Positions 46,984 through 57,429 are shown, numbered from the stretch's first letter. The stretch: DNA of 64,000 bases from Mycoplasmopsis mucosicanis (GCF_006546935.1 NZ_SMDN01000004.1:1-64000); one strand, 5' to 3'. A program made the numbers and translations. The notes: generated from the letters alone by a model not told the origin.

Positions 46984-46989
46984 TATAAT
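46984..46989 (+). promoter_or_regulatory. -10 box of the tRNA-Cys/Arg unit
   Basis: TATAAT 13 bases before tRNA-Cys. Confidence 0.5.
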
Positions 46990-47002
46990 GTTTTAGCAAA
47001 AT

Positions 47003-47078
47003 GGCACCATAGCCAAATGGCCAAGGCATGAGTCTGCAAAACTTTGATTTACCGGTTCGAATCCGGTTGGTGCCTCCA
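47003..47078 (+). tRNA. tRNA-Cys (anticodon GCA)
   Basis: Acceptor GGCACCA/TGGTGCC, encoded CCA, anticodon loop CTGCAAA. First of the cluster. Confidence 0.93.
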
Positions 47079-47083
47079 TTTAT

Positions 47084-47160
47084 GCGCCCGTAGCTCAACT
47101 GGACAGAGTGCTTGGTTACGGCCCAAGAGGTTGTGGGTTCAACTCCTGCCGGGCGCGCCA
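47084..47160 (+). tRNA. tRNA-Arg (anticodon ACG)
   Basis: 77 bases with CCA; anticodon stem CTTGG/CCAAG, loop TTACGGC. A34 needs deamination to inosine to read CGN. Nearly identical to the tRNA at 47210. Confidence 0.93.
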
Positions 47161-47171
47161 TATGCTTTATG

Positions 47172-47198
47172 CACCAAATCCTTAAAAGGATTTTTTTA
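47172..47198 (+). terminator. Terminator between the two tRNA-Arg genes
   Basis: AAATCCTT, AA, AAGGATTT followed by TTTT. Confidence 0.7.
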
Positions 47199-47209
47199 TT
47201 AAAATTACT

Positions 47210-47286
47210 GCGCCCGTAGCTCAACTGGACAGAGTGCTAGGTTTCGGCCCTAGAGGTTGCGGGTTCAACTCCTGCCGGGCGCGCCA
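47210..47286 (+). tRNA. tRNA-Arg (anticodon TCG)
   Basis: 77 bases with CCA; anticodon stem CTAGG/CCTAG, loop TTTCGGC. Differs from the ACG tRNA at only four positions, two of them a compensatory pair in the anticodon stem. Confidence 0.92.
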
Positions 47287-47308
47287 TATCTTTAATATTA
47301 AAGTCATT

Positions 47309-47340
47309 AATCTTAGGTTTATTACCTAAGATTTTTTTTT
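47309..47340 (+). terminator. Terminator after tRNA-Arg(TCG)
   Basis: AATCTTAGGT and ACCTAAGATT pair, followed by T residues. Confidence 0.9.
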
Positions 47341-47403
47341 ATAAAAAATTTGTATTTTTTTCTTTTTTATATAAAAATAAATGGTATTATTTATTTTGCA
47401 AAT

Positions 47404-47477
47404 GCAAACGTAATTTAATGGCAAAATTCTAGCTTGCCATGCTAGTAATGGGGGTTCGATTCCCCTCGTTTGCTCCA
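47404..47477 (+). tRNA. tRNA-Gly (anticodon GCC)
   Basis: Acceptor GCAAACG/CGTTTGC, CCA encoded, anticodon loop TTGCCAT. Second glycine isoacceptor in the window. Confidence 0.94.
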
Positions 47478-47542
47478 TTTGTTTTAAAACACCTAAAATG
47501 CAAAAATGTAAAAAAATTATTTTGAAATAAATTTATTTCATT

Positions 47543-47548
47543 TATAAT
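47543..47548 (+). promoter_or_regulatory. -10 box of the tRNA-Asn/Glu/Val unit
   Basis: TATAAT 19 bases before tRNA-Asn. Confidence 0.45.
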
Positions 47549-47567
47549 TAATAAGCAATTTTGCAAT

Positions 47568-47642
47568 GCCGATTTAGCTCAGCGGTAGAGCAGCTGGCTG
47601 TTAACCAGTTGGTCGCAGGTTCGATCCCCGCAATCGGCGCCA
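47568..47642 (+). tRNA. tRNA-Asn (anticodon GTT)
   Basis: Acceptor GCCGATT/AATCGGC, encoded CCA, anticodon loop CTGTTAA. Confidence 0.95.
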
Positions 47643-47645
47643 TTT

Positions 47646-47721
47646 GGTCTGTTGGTGAAGTGGTTAACACACATGGTTTTCATCCATGCACGCACGGGTT
47701 CGAGTCCCGTACAGACTGCCA
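47646..47721 (+). tRNA. tRNA-Glu (anticodon TTC)
   Basis: Acceptor GGTCTGT with ACAGACT (first pair G-U), encoded CCA, anticodon loop TTTTCAT. Three bases after tRNA-Asn. Confidence 0.94.
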
Positions 47722-47725
47722 TTTT

Positions 47726-47801
47726 GGAGAATTAGCTCAGTTGGGAGAGCGGCGCCCTTACAAGGCGTAGGTCATGGGTTCGAGCCCCTTATTCTCCACC
47801 A
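47726..47801 (+). tRNA. tRNA-Val (anticodon TAC)
   Basis: Acceptor GGAGAAT/ATTCTCC, encoded CCA, anticodon loop CTTACAA. Confidence 0.95.
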
Positions 47802-47815
47802 TTTGTTTTTTACAC

Positions 47816-47842
47816 CTTGCTAGCGTTGCTAGTTTTTTTTAT
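47816..47842 (+). terminator. Terminator of the tRNA-Asn/Glu/Val unit
   Basis: TTGCTAGC, GTT, GCTAG followed by eight T. Confidence 0.8.
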
Positions 47843-47904
47843 AAGTTTTTTTGCTATAATGAAATAGTCTATAAAAAGCAAAAAATGCAAAAAAGGAGAA
47901 AAAA

Positions 47905-48342
47905 ATGGCCAAAAAGATAGTTATTGGTAAAATTGACCCTAAATTACTTGAAGGTTTAAACGTTGCAACATCATATATTGCTTCAAAAGGAATAGATGTT
48001 AAGTTAATTGAACTTATTAAAATGCGCACTTCACAAATTAATGGTTGTGCATACTGTCTTGAAATACATTGAAAAATAGCAGTAGAGGCTGGTGAAACCT
48101 ATAGAAGAATCATTGCTCTTTCCACATGAAAAGAATCACCATTGTTTAGTGATGCAGAACGAGCAATTCTTCAAATGTGTGAAGAAATTGCACTCATTTC
48201 TGAAGGAAACCTAAGAGATGAAACTGTAGAAGAATTATCAAAATATTTCAGTGAAGATGAAATTGCATTACTTGTAATGACTGCAATTATAATGAATGCT
48301 TGAAATAGAGTTGGATTGATTGCAAAACACCAACACAAATAA
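47905..48342 (+). CDS. AhpD/carboxymuconolactone decarboxylase-like protein
   Basis: 145 residues. KMRTSQINGCAYCLEIH carries the CxxC pair and nearby His of AhpD-type alkylhydroperoxidase proteins (CMD family); the long flanking helices fit. Such proteins use the Cys pair to reduce peroxides or serve as disulfide relay partners. In a GlpO-bearing, peroxide-making cell this could be protective; that role is inference. Own promoter (TATAAT 47855-47860) and AAGGAGAAA ribosome site before ATG 47905; three TGA Trp codons. Confidence 0.85.
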
Positions 48343-48383
48343 ATTTTTGTTAAATATATTTTTTCAATACAACATTGAATACT

Positions 48384-48421
48384 AAAAAGACTCATTTGCT
48401 ATAAAAAATGAGTCTTTTTTA
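48384..48421. terminator. Bidirectional terminator
   Basis: AAAAAGACTCATT and AATGAGTCTTTTT pair. It lies between two convergent genes and has T runs on both strands, serving the AhpD-like gene and the minus-strand lipoprotein. Confidence 0.85.
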
Positions 48422-48462
48422 GATTATTAAAGATGATAGATTAATTTTTAAAAGATATCTAA

Positions 48463-49614
48463 TTAATGATCTTCTGTATCAAAACGTGCTCCATCTCACC
48501 TTGCATCAACAGCGCTAGATTCAATATATGAAGATATACCTTTTTTACTAAAAAATTTTGAGCTTAAATAGAAAACAAGTTCCACAACATTATTAATTTT
48601 GTTTTTAGGTACACTTTCTTCAAAGTTTTTGAAGTAATTTTTGTGGTCAATAAACACATGTTTTTTTCTATCGAATTCACTCTCTTTAATATTAAGATCT
48701 TTTGAGAGTTGCTCGAGATCAAATACATAATTTACATATGAAATTGATCGTGATAAATTATTGAATATGTATCTGCCTTGCTCGAAGTCTTTATCCGTTA
48801 GAGGTCTATTATAAATATAAGGTTGAATTGTTAATTTTCCATTTTTTATCATTGGTACATAACTAAAAATTGTAGTAGGTTTATCATCTAATCTTGATCA
48901 AATTCATTGATTAAGAATTGCTGCTTGGAAAACAAAATATTTTTTGTCTTTATTCGCTTCTTTATAAAAGAATTTGTTGTTATTTATTACTTTTTCTCAA
49001 CCTTTAACTTTTTTCCTTACTTCATCGTAAAGATCTATATTATTACTCTGATCGTGAGGGATAAATACATTAACGCTATTGAAAAATTTATCTAAATTAT
49101 CTGAAGCTTCTTTAAGTTCAGCACCTGTTTTTATTGCTCAAGAGGTATTGTGAATTAAACCGCTGAAGGTTGAATTATTTTTGACTCCGAGATTTAATAA
49201 AAAATATTTTCGACCATCTACTTCCATACCATTTATGTTTTCAGTATGAAATCTTTCGTAGTAGTCAGGAGAATCACTACCATAAGAATAAGAATTGTAA
49301 TTCAAATTAAAAGGTTTAGAACCGACTTTTCGCAACACAATTAAATCACGACCATGCGAAAGAGAGTAGTTTTTGTACTCGTTATTTCTTAGATTTTTTT
49401 CGCTAATAAAAGTCTTTGTGGTGTGTTTAGGTGCGTTTAAATCTCTAAATATAATTTCATCATCAAAGTCTGTATATAGATTTCAAAAATAAGCATGCTT
49501 TCTTAGATGTGAGTCTATTTTATCTGATTCATAATCATCGCCAAAAATAGAACATGAAGCAACGCTTAATGGAGCTAAGATAATTGGTGCTAACATTAAA
49601 TTTTTTAGTTTCAT
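48463..49614 (-). CDS. Lipoprotein, unknown, aromatic-rich
   Basis: 383 residues. Signal peptide with lipobox VASC (Cys21), so an exported, lipid-anchored protein. The mature part is rich in Tyr, Phe and Trp; the segment HAYFWNLYTDFDDEIIFRDL near the start is the most striking. No enzyme family recognised. ATG 49614 follows AGGAGGCAT on the minus strand. It is 77 bases downstream of the adenine methyltransferase gene but separated from it by a terminator. Likely surface antigen. Confidence 0.8.
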
Positions 49615-49680
49615 TATGCCTCCTTAATTAAATTTTATAGAATTTTGTGTCTTATTCATATATTTAGCATTGTGAACGAA

Positions 49681-49711
49681 AAAAATCAATGCTATAAAAC
49701 AGCATTGATTA
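49681..49711 (-). terminator. Terminator of the adenine methyltransferase gene
   Basis: AATCAATGCT and AGCATTGATT pair around ATAAAAC; on the minus strand a TTTTTT run follows. It overlaps the last codons and stop of the gene. Confidence 0.85.
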
Positions 49712-50672
49712 TTCTCTTTATAGTTCCAAAGTCAATTCGCTTGCGAAAATGACCATTTTTTGATACACCCTTAAATGATGCTCAAAGATAATCACATTTA
49801 TTTTGTCGAAGTTCATTGATTTTATTATTTAATTTATCAATATGGTGTTGAGTTATTTCAATTCCTCTGATTTCTAATTTAACCTTGTGACGGTCTGTCG
49901 TCTTGACTTCATCGCTGCTAAGTCATTCTCCTTCTAAAAATCTAATATTTGATTTATCTAATGTATTGTCTCCGGTATTTACACAAACATTCCCGTTAGG
50001 TTTGTTAAATATAATTTCATGTGTGTTTGTTGATTTTAATATAGATTTCTCTATTTCAATTAAATTTGAGTATTTTTCAATAAACTTATTGTTTTCATAG
50101 ATATCAAAATCAATATTCTCATTATTTTTTAAGTTATCGAAATATGCTAAAGCAACTGGATGTTCAGTGTCTTTGAAATTTTGTTTATTAGGTAAGAGTT
50201 GAAATGCAATTAGTTTTTGAATTAATATTTTATCTTTTTTTCGATTGGAATTTATTAGAGTTGTAGGAATTATAGCAACTGTAAATCGTACATTTTGTAT
50301 GCATTTAAAAATAGAAAGTTTATAAAGATCATCAAAATCACCAAAGTCCACATCAATTTTCATTCTTTTTGCTGAATGTTTTGACAAGTATGGAGGATTG
50401 GTTATTACAAGATCAAAACCCTGATAATTTCAATTATTGATGCTATCATTTTTGTAAACATTTTTATTTTTTGGTTCTATATCATAAGAACGATAATTTA
50501 TCTGTGGTTTTATCTTTTGTAAAAATTTAATTAAGTTATTCGAGCCTGCAAAAGGTTCTAATATCTTTTTATTTCAAAGATTGTTCTTTTGCATAAAATC
50601 AATAAAAACATCATTGTTTTCAAAGACATCTTGTTCTGTAAAAAATTGACCTTTCTGCAGTTTTTTATCCAT
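49692..50672 (-). CDS. N6-adenine DNA methyltransferase, no partner visible
   Basis: 326 residues. KKLQKGQFFTEQDVF at the N-terminus, AdoMet motif EPFAGSNNL (about 45) and catalytic VITNPPYLSKHSA (NPPY about 90) match Eco57I/TaqI-type gamma-class enzymes. A central low-similarity stretch (about 120-250) would be the target-recognition part, and the C-terminus is basic. No endonuclease lies next to it and the protein is too short for a fused IIG enzyme, so it is a lone modification enzyme or a relic. It sits between tRNA clusters, a common landing place for accessory genes. ATG 50672 after AAGGAAATAT. Confidence 0.82.
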
Positions 50673-50771
50673 ATTTCCTTCTATAACTAATATTATTATC
50701 TTACTAAATTTTAATTATTTTTATGGTTGCAAAAAAATAAAATTTTTTCTATATTTTTTTACCGCATATTA

Positions 50772-50777
50772 TATAAT
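50772..50777 (+). promoter_or_regulatory. -10 box of tRNA-Thr/Leu unit
   Basis: TATAAT 14 bases before tRNA-Thr. Confidence 0.55.
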
Positions 50778-50791
50778 AGTAAAGCATTTAT

Positions 50792-50867
<76 letters not shown>

Positions 50868-50872
50868 TTTAT

Positions 50873-50957
50873 GCGCGAGTGGTGAAATTGGCAGACACGC
50901 TAGATTTAGGCTCTAGTGCTTCACGGCGTAAGGGTTCAAGTCCCTTCTTGCGCACCA
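50873..50957 (+). tRNA. tRNA-Leu (anticodon TAG)
   Basis: 85 bases with a long variable arm (class II), anticodon loop ATTTAGG, encoded CCA. Confidence 0.94.
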
Positions 50958-50972
50958 AATGTTTTTTTCACC

Positions 50973-51000
50973 AATAGTTGCTCAAAGCAACTTTTTTTAT
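50973..51000 (+). terminator. Terminator after tRNA-Leu
   Basis: AGTTGCT, CAA, AGCAACT followed by TTTTTT. Confidence 0.85.
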
Positions 51001-51034
51001 TAACTTATTTATCAACATTATAAATTCATTACTT

Positions 51035-51069
51035 TTTTACCAAAATACTCATTTTTGAGTATTTTTTTG
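51035..51069. repeat. Dispersed palindrome copy 13
   Basis: TTTTTTACCAAAATACTCA, TTTT, TGAGTATTTTTT; between tRNA-Leu and the ruv region. Confidence 0.75.
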
Positions 51070-51176
51070 TTGTTTTTTGTTAGTTTTCCACATTATTTAT
51101 TATGGAAAACATTAGCGTTATAAATGCACAAATAAAAATATCATAAGTGCGTAGTGAAAAAGAAAGGAGCTACTAT

Positions 51177-51272
51177 ATGGAACAGACTTTGCAATCTTTT
51201 TTATTACATGTTAAGTTAATAATATTAGCTTATAAAAAATCCACTATATTTTGAAACTACAAATACAAATAA
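51177..51272 (+). CDS. Possible 31-aa small protein or leader peptide before ruvA
   Basis: ATG 51177 follows AAAGGAGC at a normal distance and opens 31 codons ending TAA 51270-51272, 14 bases before ruvA. Sequence: MEQTLQSFLLHVKLIILAYK, then KSTIFWNYKYK, with one TGA read as Trp; a short hydrophobic helix with a basic tail. The strong ribosome site is the main evidence. It could be a small membrane protein or a translated leader for ruvAB. Confidence 0.45.
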
Positions 51273-51286
51273 TTTTAAGGAGATAA

Positions 51287-51898
51287 ATGATTTTATATCG
51301 TGTTGGCGAGGTTATATATAAAAATAACTCAAATTTAATTTTTGAATCAAGCGGAGTAGGATATAGTTTGATAATGCCTCAACCTGAACGAGTTGAAGCA
51401 AAAATGAAGTTGAAACTATACCTTTTTGATATTAAAAATGATTATTACCAAGCTACTTATGCTTTTAAAGATTTTAAAGAAAGATTACTATTTATTGATT
51501 TAATTTCATTGAATGGTGTTGGTCCAAAAGTTGCCTTTAACTTGTTGAATCAAGGATGAGAAAAAATAGCAAGTATGATAAGTTTAGGTGATGTTGATGG
51601 TATTTTAAAGACTCCATATTTAAGTCCTAAAATTGCAAGACTAACTATTGCTGAATTATCAGATAAATGAGCAAAAATAATAAATAATAAAAAAGCTAGT
51701 CAAGTTGTTGCTGCTACAAACGTAATTGAAGAAGCTAGAGAAACACTAAAAACTTTAGGATTTAAACCAAAACAAATTGATGAAGCTCTTAATGCAATAC
51801 CAACATCAAATGATGTTGAAGTTATTATCCAACAAGCAATGTATGTAATGACTGGAAAACAAATGGAAAATGAAACAACTAATTTTACGTCCGCATAA
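51287..51898 (+). CDS. ruvA: Holliday junction DNA helicase subunit RuvA
   Basis: 203 residues. N-terminal OB fold (MILYRVGEVIYKN, SSGVGYSL), helix-hairpin-helix pair (LISLNGVGPKVAFNLL, LKTPYLSPKIARLTIAELSDK) and a C-terminal three-helix domain that touches RuvB (ETLKTLGFKPKQIDEAL). RuvA tetramers hold the four-way junction open. AAGGAGATAA precedes ATG 51287. It overlaps ruvB by 29 bases. Confidence 0.94.
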
Positions 51899-52826
51899 TT
51901 TTGATGAATTTGTGGGACAAGAAAAATTAACAACCACACTAAAAACAATGATTAACGGTTGCAAACACCGTAATGAAACTTTGGATCATATTCTTTTTTA
52001 TGGACCACCCGGAACTGGAAAAACATCTTTAGCTAGCATTCTAAGCAATGAATTAGGCGTAAAAGTTCATTATTTACAAGGTTCATTGCTCGAGAAAAAA
52101 GCAGACATTTTGAGTGTTTTTGCGCAGGTAAATACTGGTGATATTGTTTTCATTGATGAAATTCACAGTATTAACAAGAATGTTGAAGAACTTATTTATT
52201 CAGCAATGGAAGATTTCAAAATTGATATCATAATTGGACCTGAGGGTAATTCAAAAGTAATGAGAATGAACCTAAAACCTTTTACACTGATTGGTGCCAC
52301 AACAAAAATAAATTTAATTAGTCAACCTTTGCGTGATAGATTTGGTCTTCAAGGACGCCTAAATCCTTATTCAATAGAAGATATACTCAAAATTATTAAG
52401 AATGCACAGAAAATATTGAAAATTGAGGCTGAAGAAAGTGTTTGAAAAATTGTGGCTCAATATTCTAAAGCAACACCGCGTGTTGCTATTCATTTACTCA
52501 AACGAATTTATGATTTCAGTATTAAAAATAATGAATCAATCATTTCGAAAAAGACTGTTATGCAAACATTTAAGTATCTTGAACTTTATGAATTAGGTTT
52601 AGGCCGCGAACATCTAGAGTATTTAAGAGTATTAAGTGACACTTTTGATGATAAGAGTGCATCACTGGATTCGTTGTCTGGAATTTTAAACTTTCAACGT
52701 GAAAATATACTTTATGAAATTGAACCCTTATTACTATTTTTTAAGCTAATTGAAAAAAGTCCTCGTGGTAGAAGAATTACAACTCAAGGTGTGAATTACT
52801 TACTTAAAAATTATATTCATCAATAA
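51870..52826 (+). CDS. ruvB: Holliday junction branch-migration ATPase RuvB
   Basis: 318 residues. LRPHNFDEFVGQEKL, Walker A GPPGTGKTSLA, Walker B VFIDEIHSIN, sensor region GATTKINLISQPLRDRFG, and a C-terminal winged helix with RGRRITTQG, which binds DNA. AAA+ motor that drives branch migration with RuvA. ATG 51870 lies inside the ruvA end, giving a 29-base overlap and translational coupling. A weak terminator follows. Confidence 0.96.
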
Positions 52827-52830
52827 TATT

Positions 52831-52860
52831 TATTCCTTCCGTTCGGAAGGATTTATTTTA
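52831..52860 (+). terminator. Terminator of ruvAB
   Basis: TCCTTCC, GTTC, GGAAGGA followed by a T-rich stretch (TTTATTTTAT). Confidence 0.7.
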
Positions 52861-52863
52861 TCG

Positions 52864-52904
52864 TTTTGACCAAAATACACATTTAATGAGTATTTTGGTC
52901 AAAA
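52864..52904. repeat. Dispersed palindrome copy 14, most symmetric
   Basis: TTTTGACCAAAATACACAT and ATGAGTATTTTGGTCAAAA pair almost fully around TTA (only one mismatch in 19). Shows both outer and inner arms complete. Confidence 0.8.
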
Positions 52905-52974
52905 TGTGCTTACAATAAAAGCATAAAATCTTTTACAATTTAAGAACTCAAAAATATATCTTTTATATATAATA

Positions 52975-52980
52975 TAAAAT
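52975..52980 (+). promoter_or_regulatory. -10 box six bases before ATG (leaderless secDF)
   Basis: TAAAAT ends six bases before ATG 52987; an alternative TATAAT is at 52968-52973. No ribosome site. Confidence 0.45.
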
Positions 52981-52986
52981 TGTATT

Positions 52987-55644
52987 ATGAATAAAGTTAA
53001 AATGTTTTTTAAGAATCTTTTTAGTGCAAAAACTTGGAAGAAAGTTTTTTCATTAAACGGATGAAAAAGATGGTTTTTATCACTTTTTATCTTAACGGGT
53101 GCAGTAGCTTCAATTGTTGCTGGTACTACTGCTTACACATCAAAAAATGTTAAAAAATCTGTTGAGTATGATGGTGGTCAAGAGTTTTTGATTGAAATTA
53201 AAAACCGAGACAAAAATAGCAAGATTAAAGGTTTGGATATAGCAAACTCGATCCAAAGTAGAATCAATGATGGTTCATCTTTTAGTGATGCGATTGTGTC
53301 TTTAGAGGGTAATGATAATATCAAAATTTCTAAAAGCGGTCGATTAAGCGCTGATGACCGTAAGAAGTTTGAAAGTTTAGTAACCACTAAATCTACTCTA
53401 ATTTTCACTGATGTTTCAGGTCAACCACTTTTTAGAAATGGTGTTTTTGTCCAACCTACCGAAAACAACAAAATTGACTGAGAAGATGTTATTAGCAGAC
53501 AAGATGCAAGTGAAGTTTTACGTACTTTTGTTCCTCCGATTAGCAGCGCAAGACATTCATTTAATTCATTCGGAAGCAATGCTTTTGTTGTTGAAGCGCA
53601 CTTAAAAAATCGTGCTTCAGAGGCTGAATGAACCAAATTGACTGATTATTTATCAAAAAAACCAAATGGTGAGAAATTTTTATTAACTTGGTTAAACATT
53701 GATGAATTAGTAAAAATTGCTAGATCAAAATATTCATCAGACTGAACAGCCGCACAAAAAAACCCTTATAACTTTGTTTATGTTGGTCAACAACCACGAT
53801 TCCAAAATCAAGAAGGTATTTTAAAACTGCACTCAATTAAAGCAGATAGATATCTTGTTAACAAAGTTGGAGTAAATAGACCTCTTAATGGAGATAGATT
53901 TATCATTGGAAATAATGCTTCAGGTGAACCATTCAATGAAGAAGCTGCTAAACAGTTGGCAGAAGAAATAAATTATGGTACTTCACAATATGATCTTGAA
54001 GTAGTTTCATCTAACTTTATAACTGCAGAATCAACAAATAATGCATTTGCACTCTCACTAATTGCTATAGGTGTTGTATTTACATTTTTAGCAATTATGT
54101 TGCTAGTAAACTATGGTTTATTAGGTGCATTAAGCACAATTTCTATTGCTCTTTATGTCTTCTTAACATTAACTTTATTTACTGTTCTACGTGGAGAATA
54201 TTCACCAATAACTTTTGGTGCAGTATTAATTGGACTAGCGATTTCCTTTGATGCTAATGTTGTAACACTTTCGCGTCTTAAACAAGAACTTTATCGAGGT
54301 GAAAAAATGCGTAAAGCAGTCGCAACAACTATGCGTTCTACTTTACCAAGCTTACTTGACTCCAACATTTTAATTCTTTTAGCTTCCTTTGTTATGTTCT
54401 ATTTAGGACTTCAAGACATTCGGAATTTCAGTATAAGTATTGTATTTTCAGTACTTGCGATAACTTTTGCTACTTTATTTATAACACGTTTGTGTACAAC
54501 TTTAATTGCCAACTCAAAATTATTTATCAACCATCCACGTCTATGTGGTTTGCGTCCAAAAAAACTTCATCCATCTTATCAACCAAAATTGCAAAACTTT
54601 AATTTTATTGCTAAGGCCAAATGATTCTTGTGAGCATCCCTAATATTTGTTGTTGTTGGTATCATAATTTATTCAGTATTTGCTGGTATAAATAAAGATT
54701 TTGCGGCCGGATTTAGTCGTGCTATTGACTTTAGAGGCGGTACTGATATCACAATTCAAGGTCGCGAAGGTTCGAGTTTAAATGAGCCATTAGCAAATCA
54801 AATACGACAATTCTTGATTCAAAATGCACACAAAGATAACTTTAAAGAAATTGCAAATTTAGACAAATTAATTACTTTAAATCCACTAGATCAAAATCGT
54901 GAGTCATTTAGCCTTGTAATTAAAACAACACAACAAATTCCTACACATGTTCGTGAGCAATTTAAATTTGATGTTATTAATAATTTTGGTGCTTTAAGTC
55001 TCGATGTATTAAGTTTTGGTGTAAGTGCTAGCGAATCATTGAACTATACCTTATTTGCTCTGTATGCAATTTTAGCTTCTATTGGTATTGCTTTTGTTTA
55101 CATATTGATCAGATACAGATGAACTTATGCAATTTCAGTAGTTGTTTCTATTTTGTTTGAATTTATACTAGTTTTAGCATTCTTAGCAATCACTCGTCTT
55201 TACATCAACAAAATAGCAATCGTTGCTATTGCTTCACTTATTTTATTCTCACTCAGTGACAAAATTTCCTTGATTGCAAAAGTGAAAGAAATTACATCAC
55301 TTCAAGCTCATAATGCATATTTAAATAATGATCAAATTTTAGCAATCTCAAACAAAGCATTGCGAGCCAATCTAAAACGTTCATTATTCAATACAATAAT
55401 CCTAATTTTAATCAATTTAATAGCAACTTTATTCATATTCCCAATTGACTTTTCATTCACTATAACATTGATTTTTGCTTCATTAGTTGTAAGTCTTTGT
55501 TCAATGTTTGTAACAATGTCAATTTGAAACAAACTTGAAATGCGTCGTCAAAGAGGAATTGAAAAAAGACACAAAGAAAAATATTGAGCATTACCCGGAA
55601 ATGATGAACAAATTTTTGCCGGAATCAACGATTTTATTGCTTAA
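52987..55644 (+). CDS. secDF: Protein translocase accessory membrane protein SecDF (fused)
   Basis: 885 residues, the fused form. SecD half: first membrane helix (about 30-55), a large extracytoplasmic domain (with VEYDGGQEFLIEI, the conserved D-G-G start), then five helices containing FGAVLIGLAISFDANVVTLSRLKQE and the downstream R-rich loop. SecF half begins around residue 545 with another single helix, DFRGGTDITIQG, and a second five-helix block that is more divergent. SecDF uses the proton gradient to pull secreted chains through SecYEG, needed for the many surface proteins here. No ribosome site precedes the ATG. Confidence 0.9.
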
Positions 55645-55666
55645 TATAACTGCTTAATATAATAAA

Positions 55667-55700
55667 ATAATATCACTACACTTTTTAGTGATATTTTTTT
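55667..55700 (+). terminator. Terminator of secDF
   Basis: AATATCACT and AGTGATATT pair around ACACTTTTT, followed by T residues. Confidence 0.85.
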
Positions 55701-55714
55701 ATGGAGGCCAGGCT

Positions 55715-56563
55715 ATGTTTGCACTCTTATACAAACCAAAATCAATTTCATCATTCAAATTCATTCGCGACTTTGCGCGCCAACATAACATCACAAAGAT
55801 TGGACATTCAGGCACTCTTGACCCCCTTGCCAGTGGACTTTTATTAATTGCCACTGATGATGACACCAAATTAATAAACTTTTTTGCCAACAAAACCAAA
55901 ACCTACATCGCTACAATTAAATTTGGCTTTGCTACAGACACTTACGATGCCGAAGGCAAAATAATCCAGACTTCATCGAACCGTATTAACAATGAAACTA
56001 TTCCACATTTACTCAACTGATTCAAAGAGCAAACTAGTCAATATGCTCCAATTTATAGTGCAAAAAAAATAGACGGTAAACGAAGTTATGAACTTGCTCG
56101 ACAAGGCAAGACAGTTAAGCAAAAAAAACAAAATATCAATGTTTTTTCAGTAAAATTACACGTTTTTGATGAAGAAACTCAAACACTGGTTGTTGAACTC
56201 TGCGTGTCTAATGGTACATATATTCGCTCATTATCTCATGATGTTGGTCAAGCTTTTGATACGTGTTCTTATATGGCTGACCTCGAAAGAATCTCAATTA
56301 ATAATTTAGATAAAAATATTATTCAACCACAAAATACATTTGCTATAATTAATGCCCTACCTTTGATGTCGATACCTGTTTTAGACGTTCAAAAAGATGT
56401 GTTAAACATACTATCGAAAGGTTTAAAAGTAGGATACAATCATACAAATGGCCGCTACATTCTTTGCTGCGATGAGCAACGCAAAAATGAGGCTTTAGGT
56501 ATTGTAAAAATAGAAAACAACACATTAATACCTGTTAAATTATTTGGTAAAAGGTTGAAATAG
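55715..56563 (+). CDS. truB: tRNA pseudouridine55 synthase TruB
   Basis: 282 residues. Catalytic Asp in KIGHSGTLDPLASGLL, YIATIKFG, SQYAPIYSAKKIDGKRSYELAR and NGTYIRSLSHDVG all fit TruB. It makes pseudouridine 55 in the T-loop of tRNAs. ATG 55715 is preceded by ATGGAGGCC; an in-frame start at 55688 would bury that site in coding sequence and overlap the terminator. The next gene begins nine bases after its stop. Confidence 0.95.
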
Positions 56564-56571
56564 GAGCAAAC

Positions 56572-57411
56572 ATGACTAAATCAAATCTAAAAGACAAAAT
56601 CAAATTAGCTGCTTTCGATATTGATGGTACATTGCTGCCATATGCACAGCATTCTTTTAGTGATAATGTTTCAAAAATGTTTAAAGAACTCAATAGATCT
56701 AAAATTTATAGCACTCTTGCAACTGCTCGAGAATTTGTGACCATAGGTTCTTTAATGAATAAAACTCCACATTTAGACTTCTTTATTGGTGCTAATGGTA
56801 TGTTTGTCTATGACATCAAAAAACAAAAAATCATCTATGAAAAAACAATTACACTTCATGAATTAAAAGTAATTTATAATGCATTAGAGGATATTCCAGA
56901 AGCTAAAGGGCTTACAATTACTGATCTTGAATGATGCTATCATACTCCAGGCATGAACCTTGACACTTGATTTTTAAAACCACACAAAGAAAAAATGCGT
57001 CCAATGGACTTTGATGCTATTGATAAAGACCACCTTCATATCATCACAATTCAATCTCTTAATCAAGAAGGAACTGATGCAATTGTAGAAAAAATCAATA
57101 AAATCATTGAGCAAAACAATTTAAATGTTGAAATTAATTCAACTTGATATAAAGGTCTTTTTATCACACCAAAAGGTGTAACAAAATCAGACACAATTGA
57201 TTGACTTGCTAACCATCTTGACCTATCAAATGGTTCAAATGTTATTGCTTTTGGAGACAGTTCAAATGATTATGAAATGATTAGCAATGCAGCCTGAGGT
57301 GTGGTTATGCAAGAAGGCGATGAAAACTTAAAAAATATTGCCAAAGATATTGCTCAAAGTGTTGAGCAAGATGGTGCATATCTTAAATTAAAAGAGCTAA
57401 ATTTAATTTAA
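56572..57411 (+). CDS. Cof-type HAD family phosphatase
   Basis: 279 residues. AFDIDGTLLPY (motif I), LATAREF (motif II), a Lys in KGVTKSDTI (motif III) and AFGDSSNDYEMI (motif IV) define the class. Substrate unknown; it lies between truB and ribF, and some Cof phosphatases dephosphorylate flavin mononucleotide, so a flavin link is possible but unproven. AGGAG precedes ATG 56572. It is a second HAD copy in the window, distinct from that at 12101. Confidence 0.88.
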
Positions 57412-57416
57412 TGTTT

Positions 57417-57422
57417 TATAAT
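57417..57422 (+). promoter_or_regulatory. -10 box seven bases before ATG (leaderless ribF)
   Basis: TATAAT ends seven bases before ATG 57430; no ribosome site. Confidence 0.6.
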
Positions 57423-57429
57423 TAAAAAT

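Noticed and set aside
46961..47770. Open frames across the tRNA cluster
   Set aside because: They run through tRNA genes on either strand and have no ribosome site; tRNA shadows.
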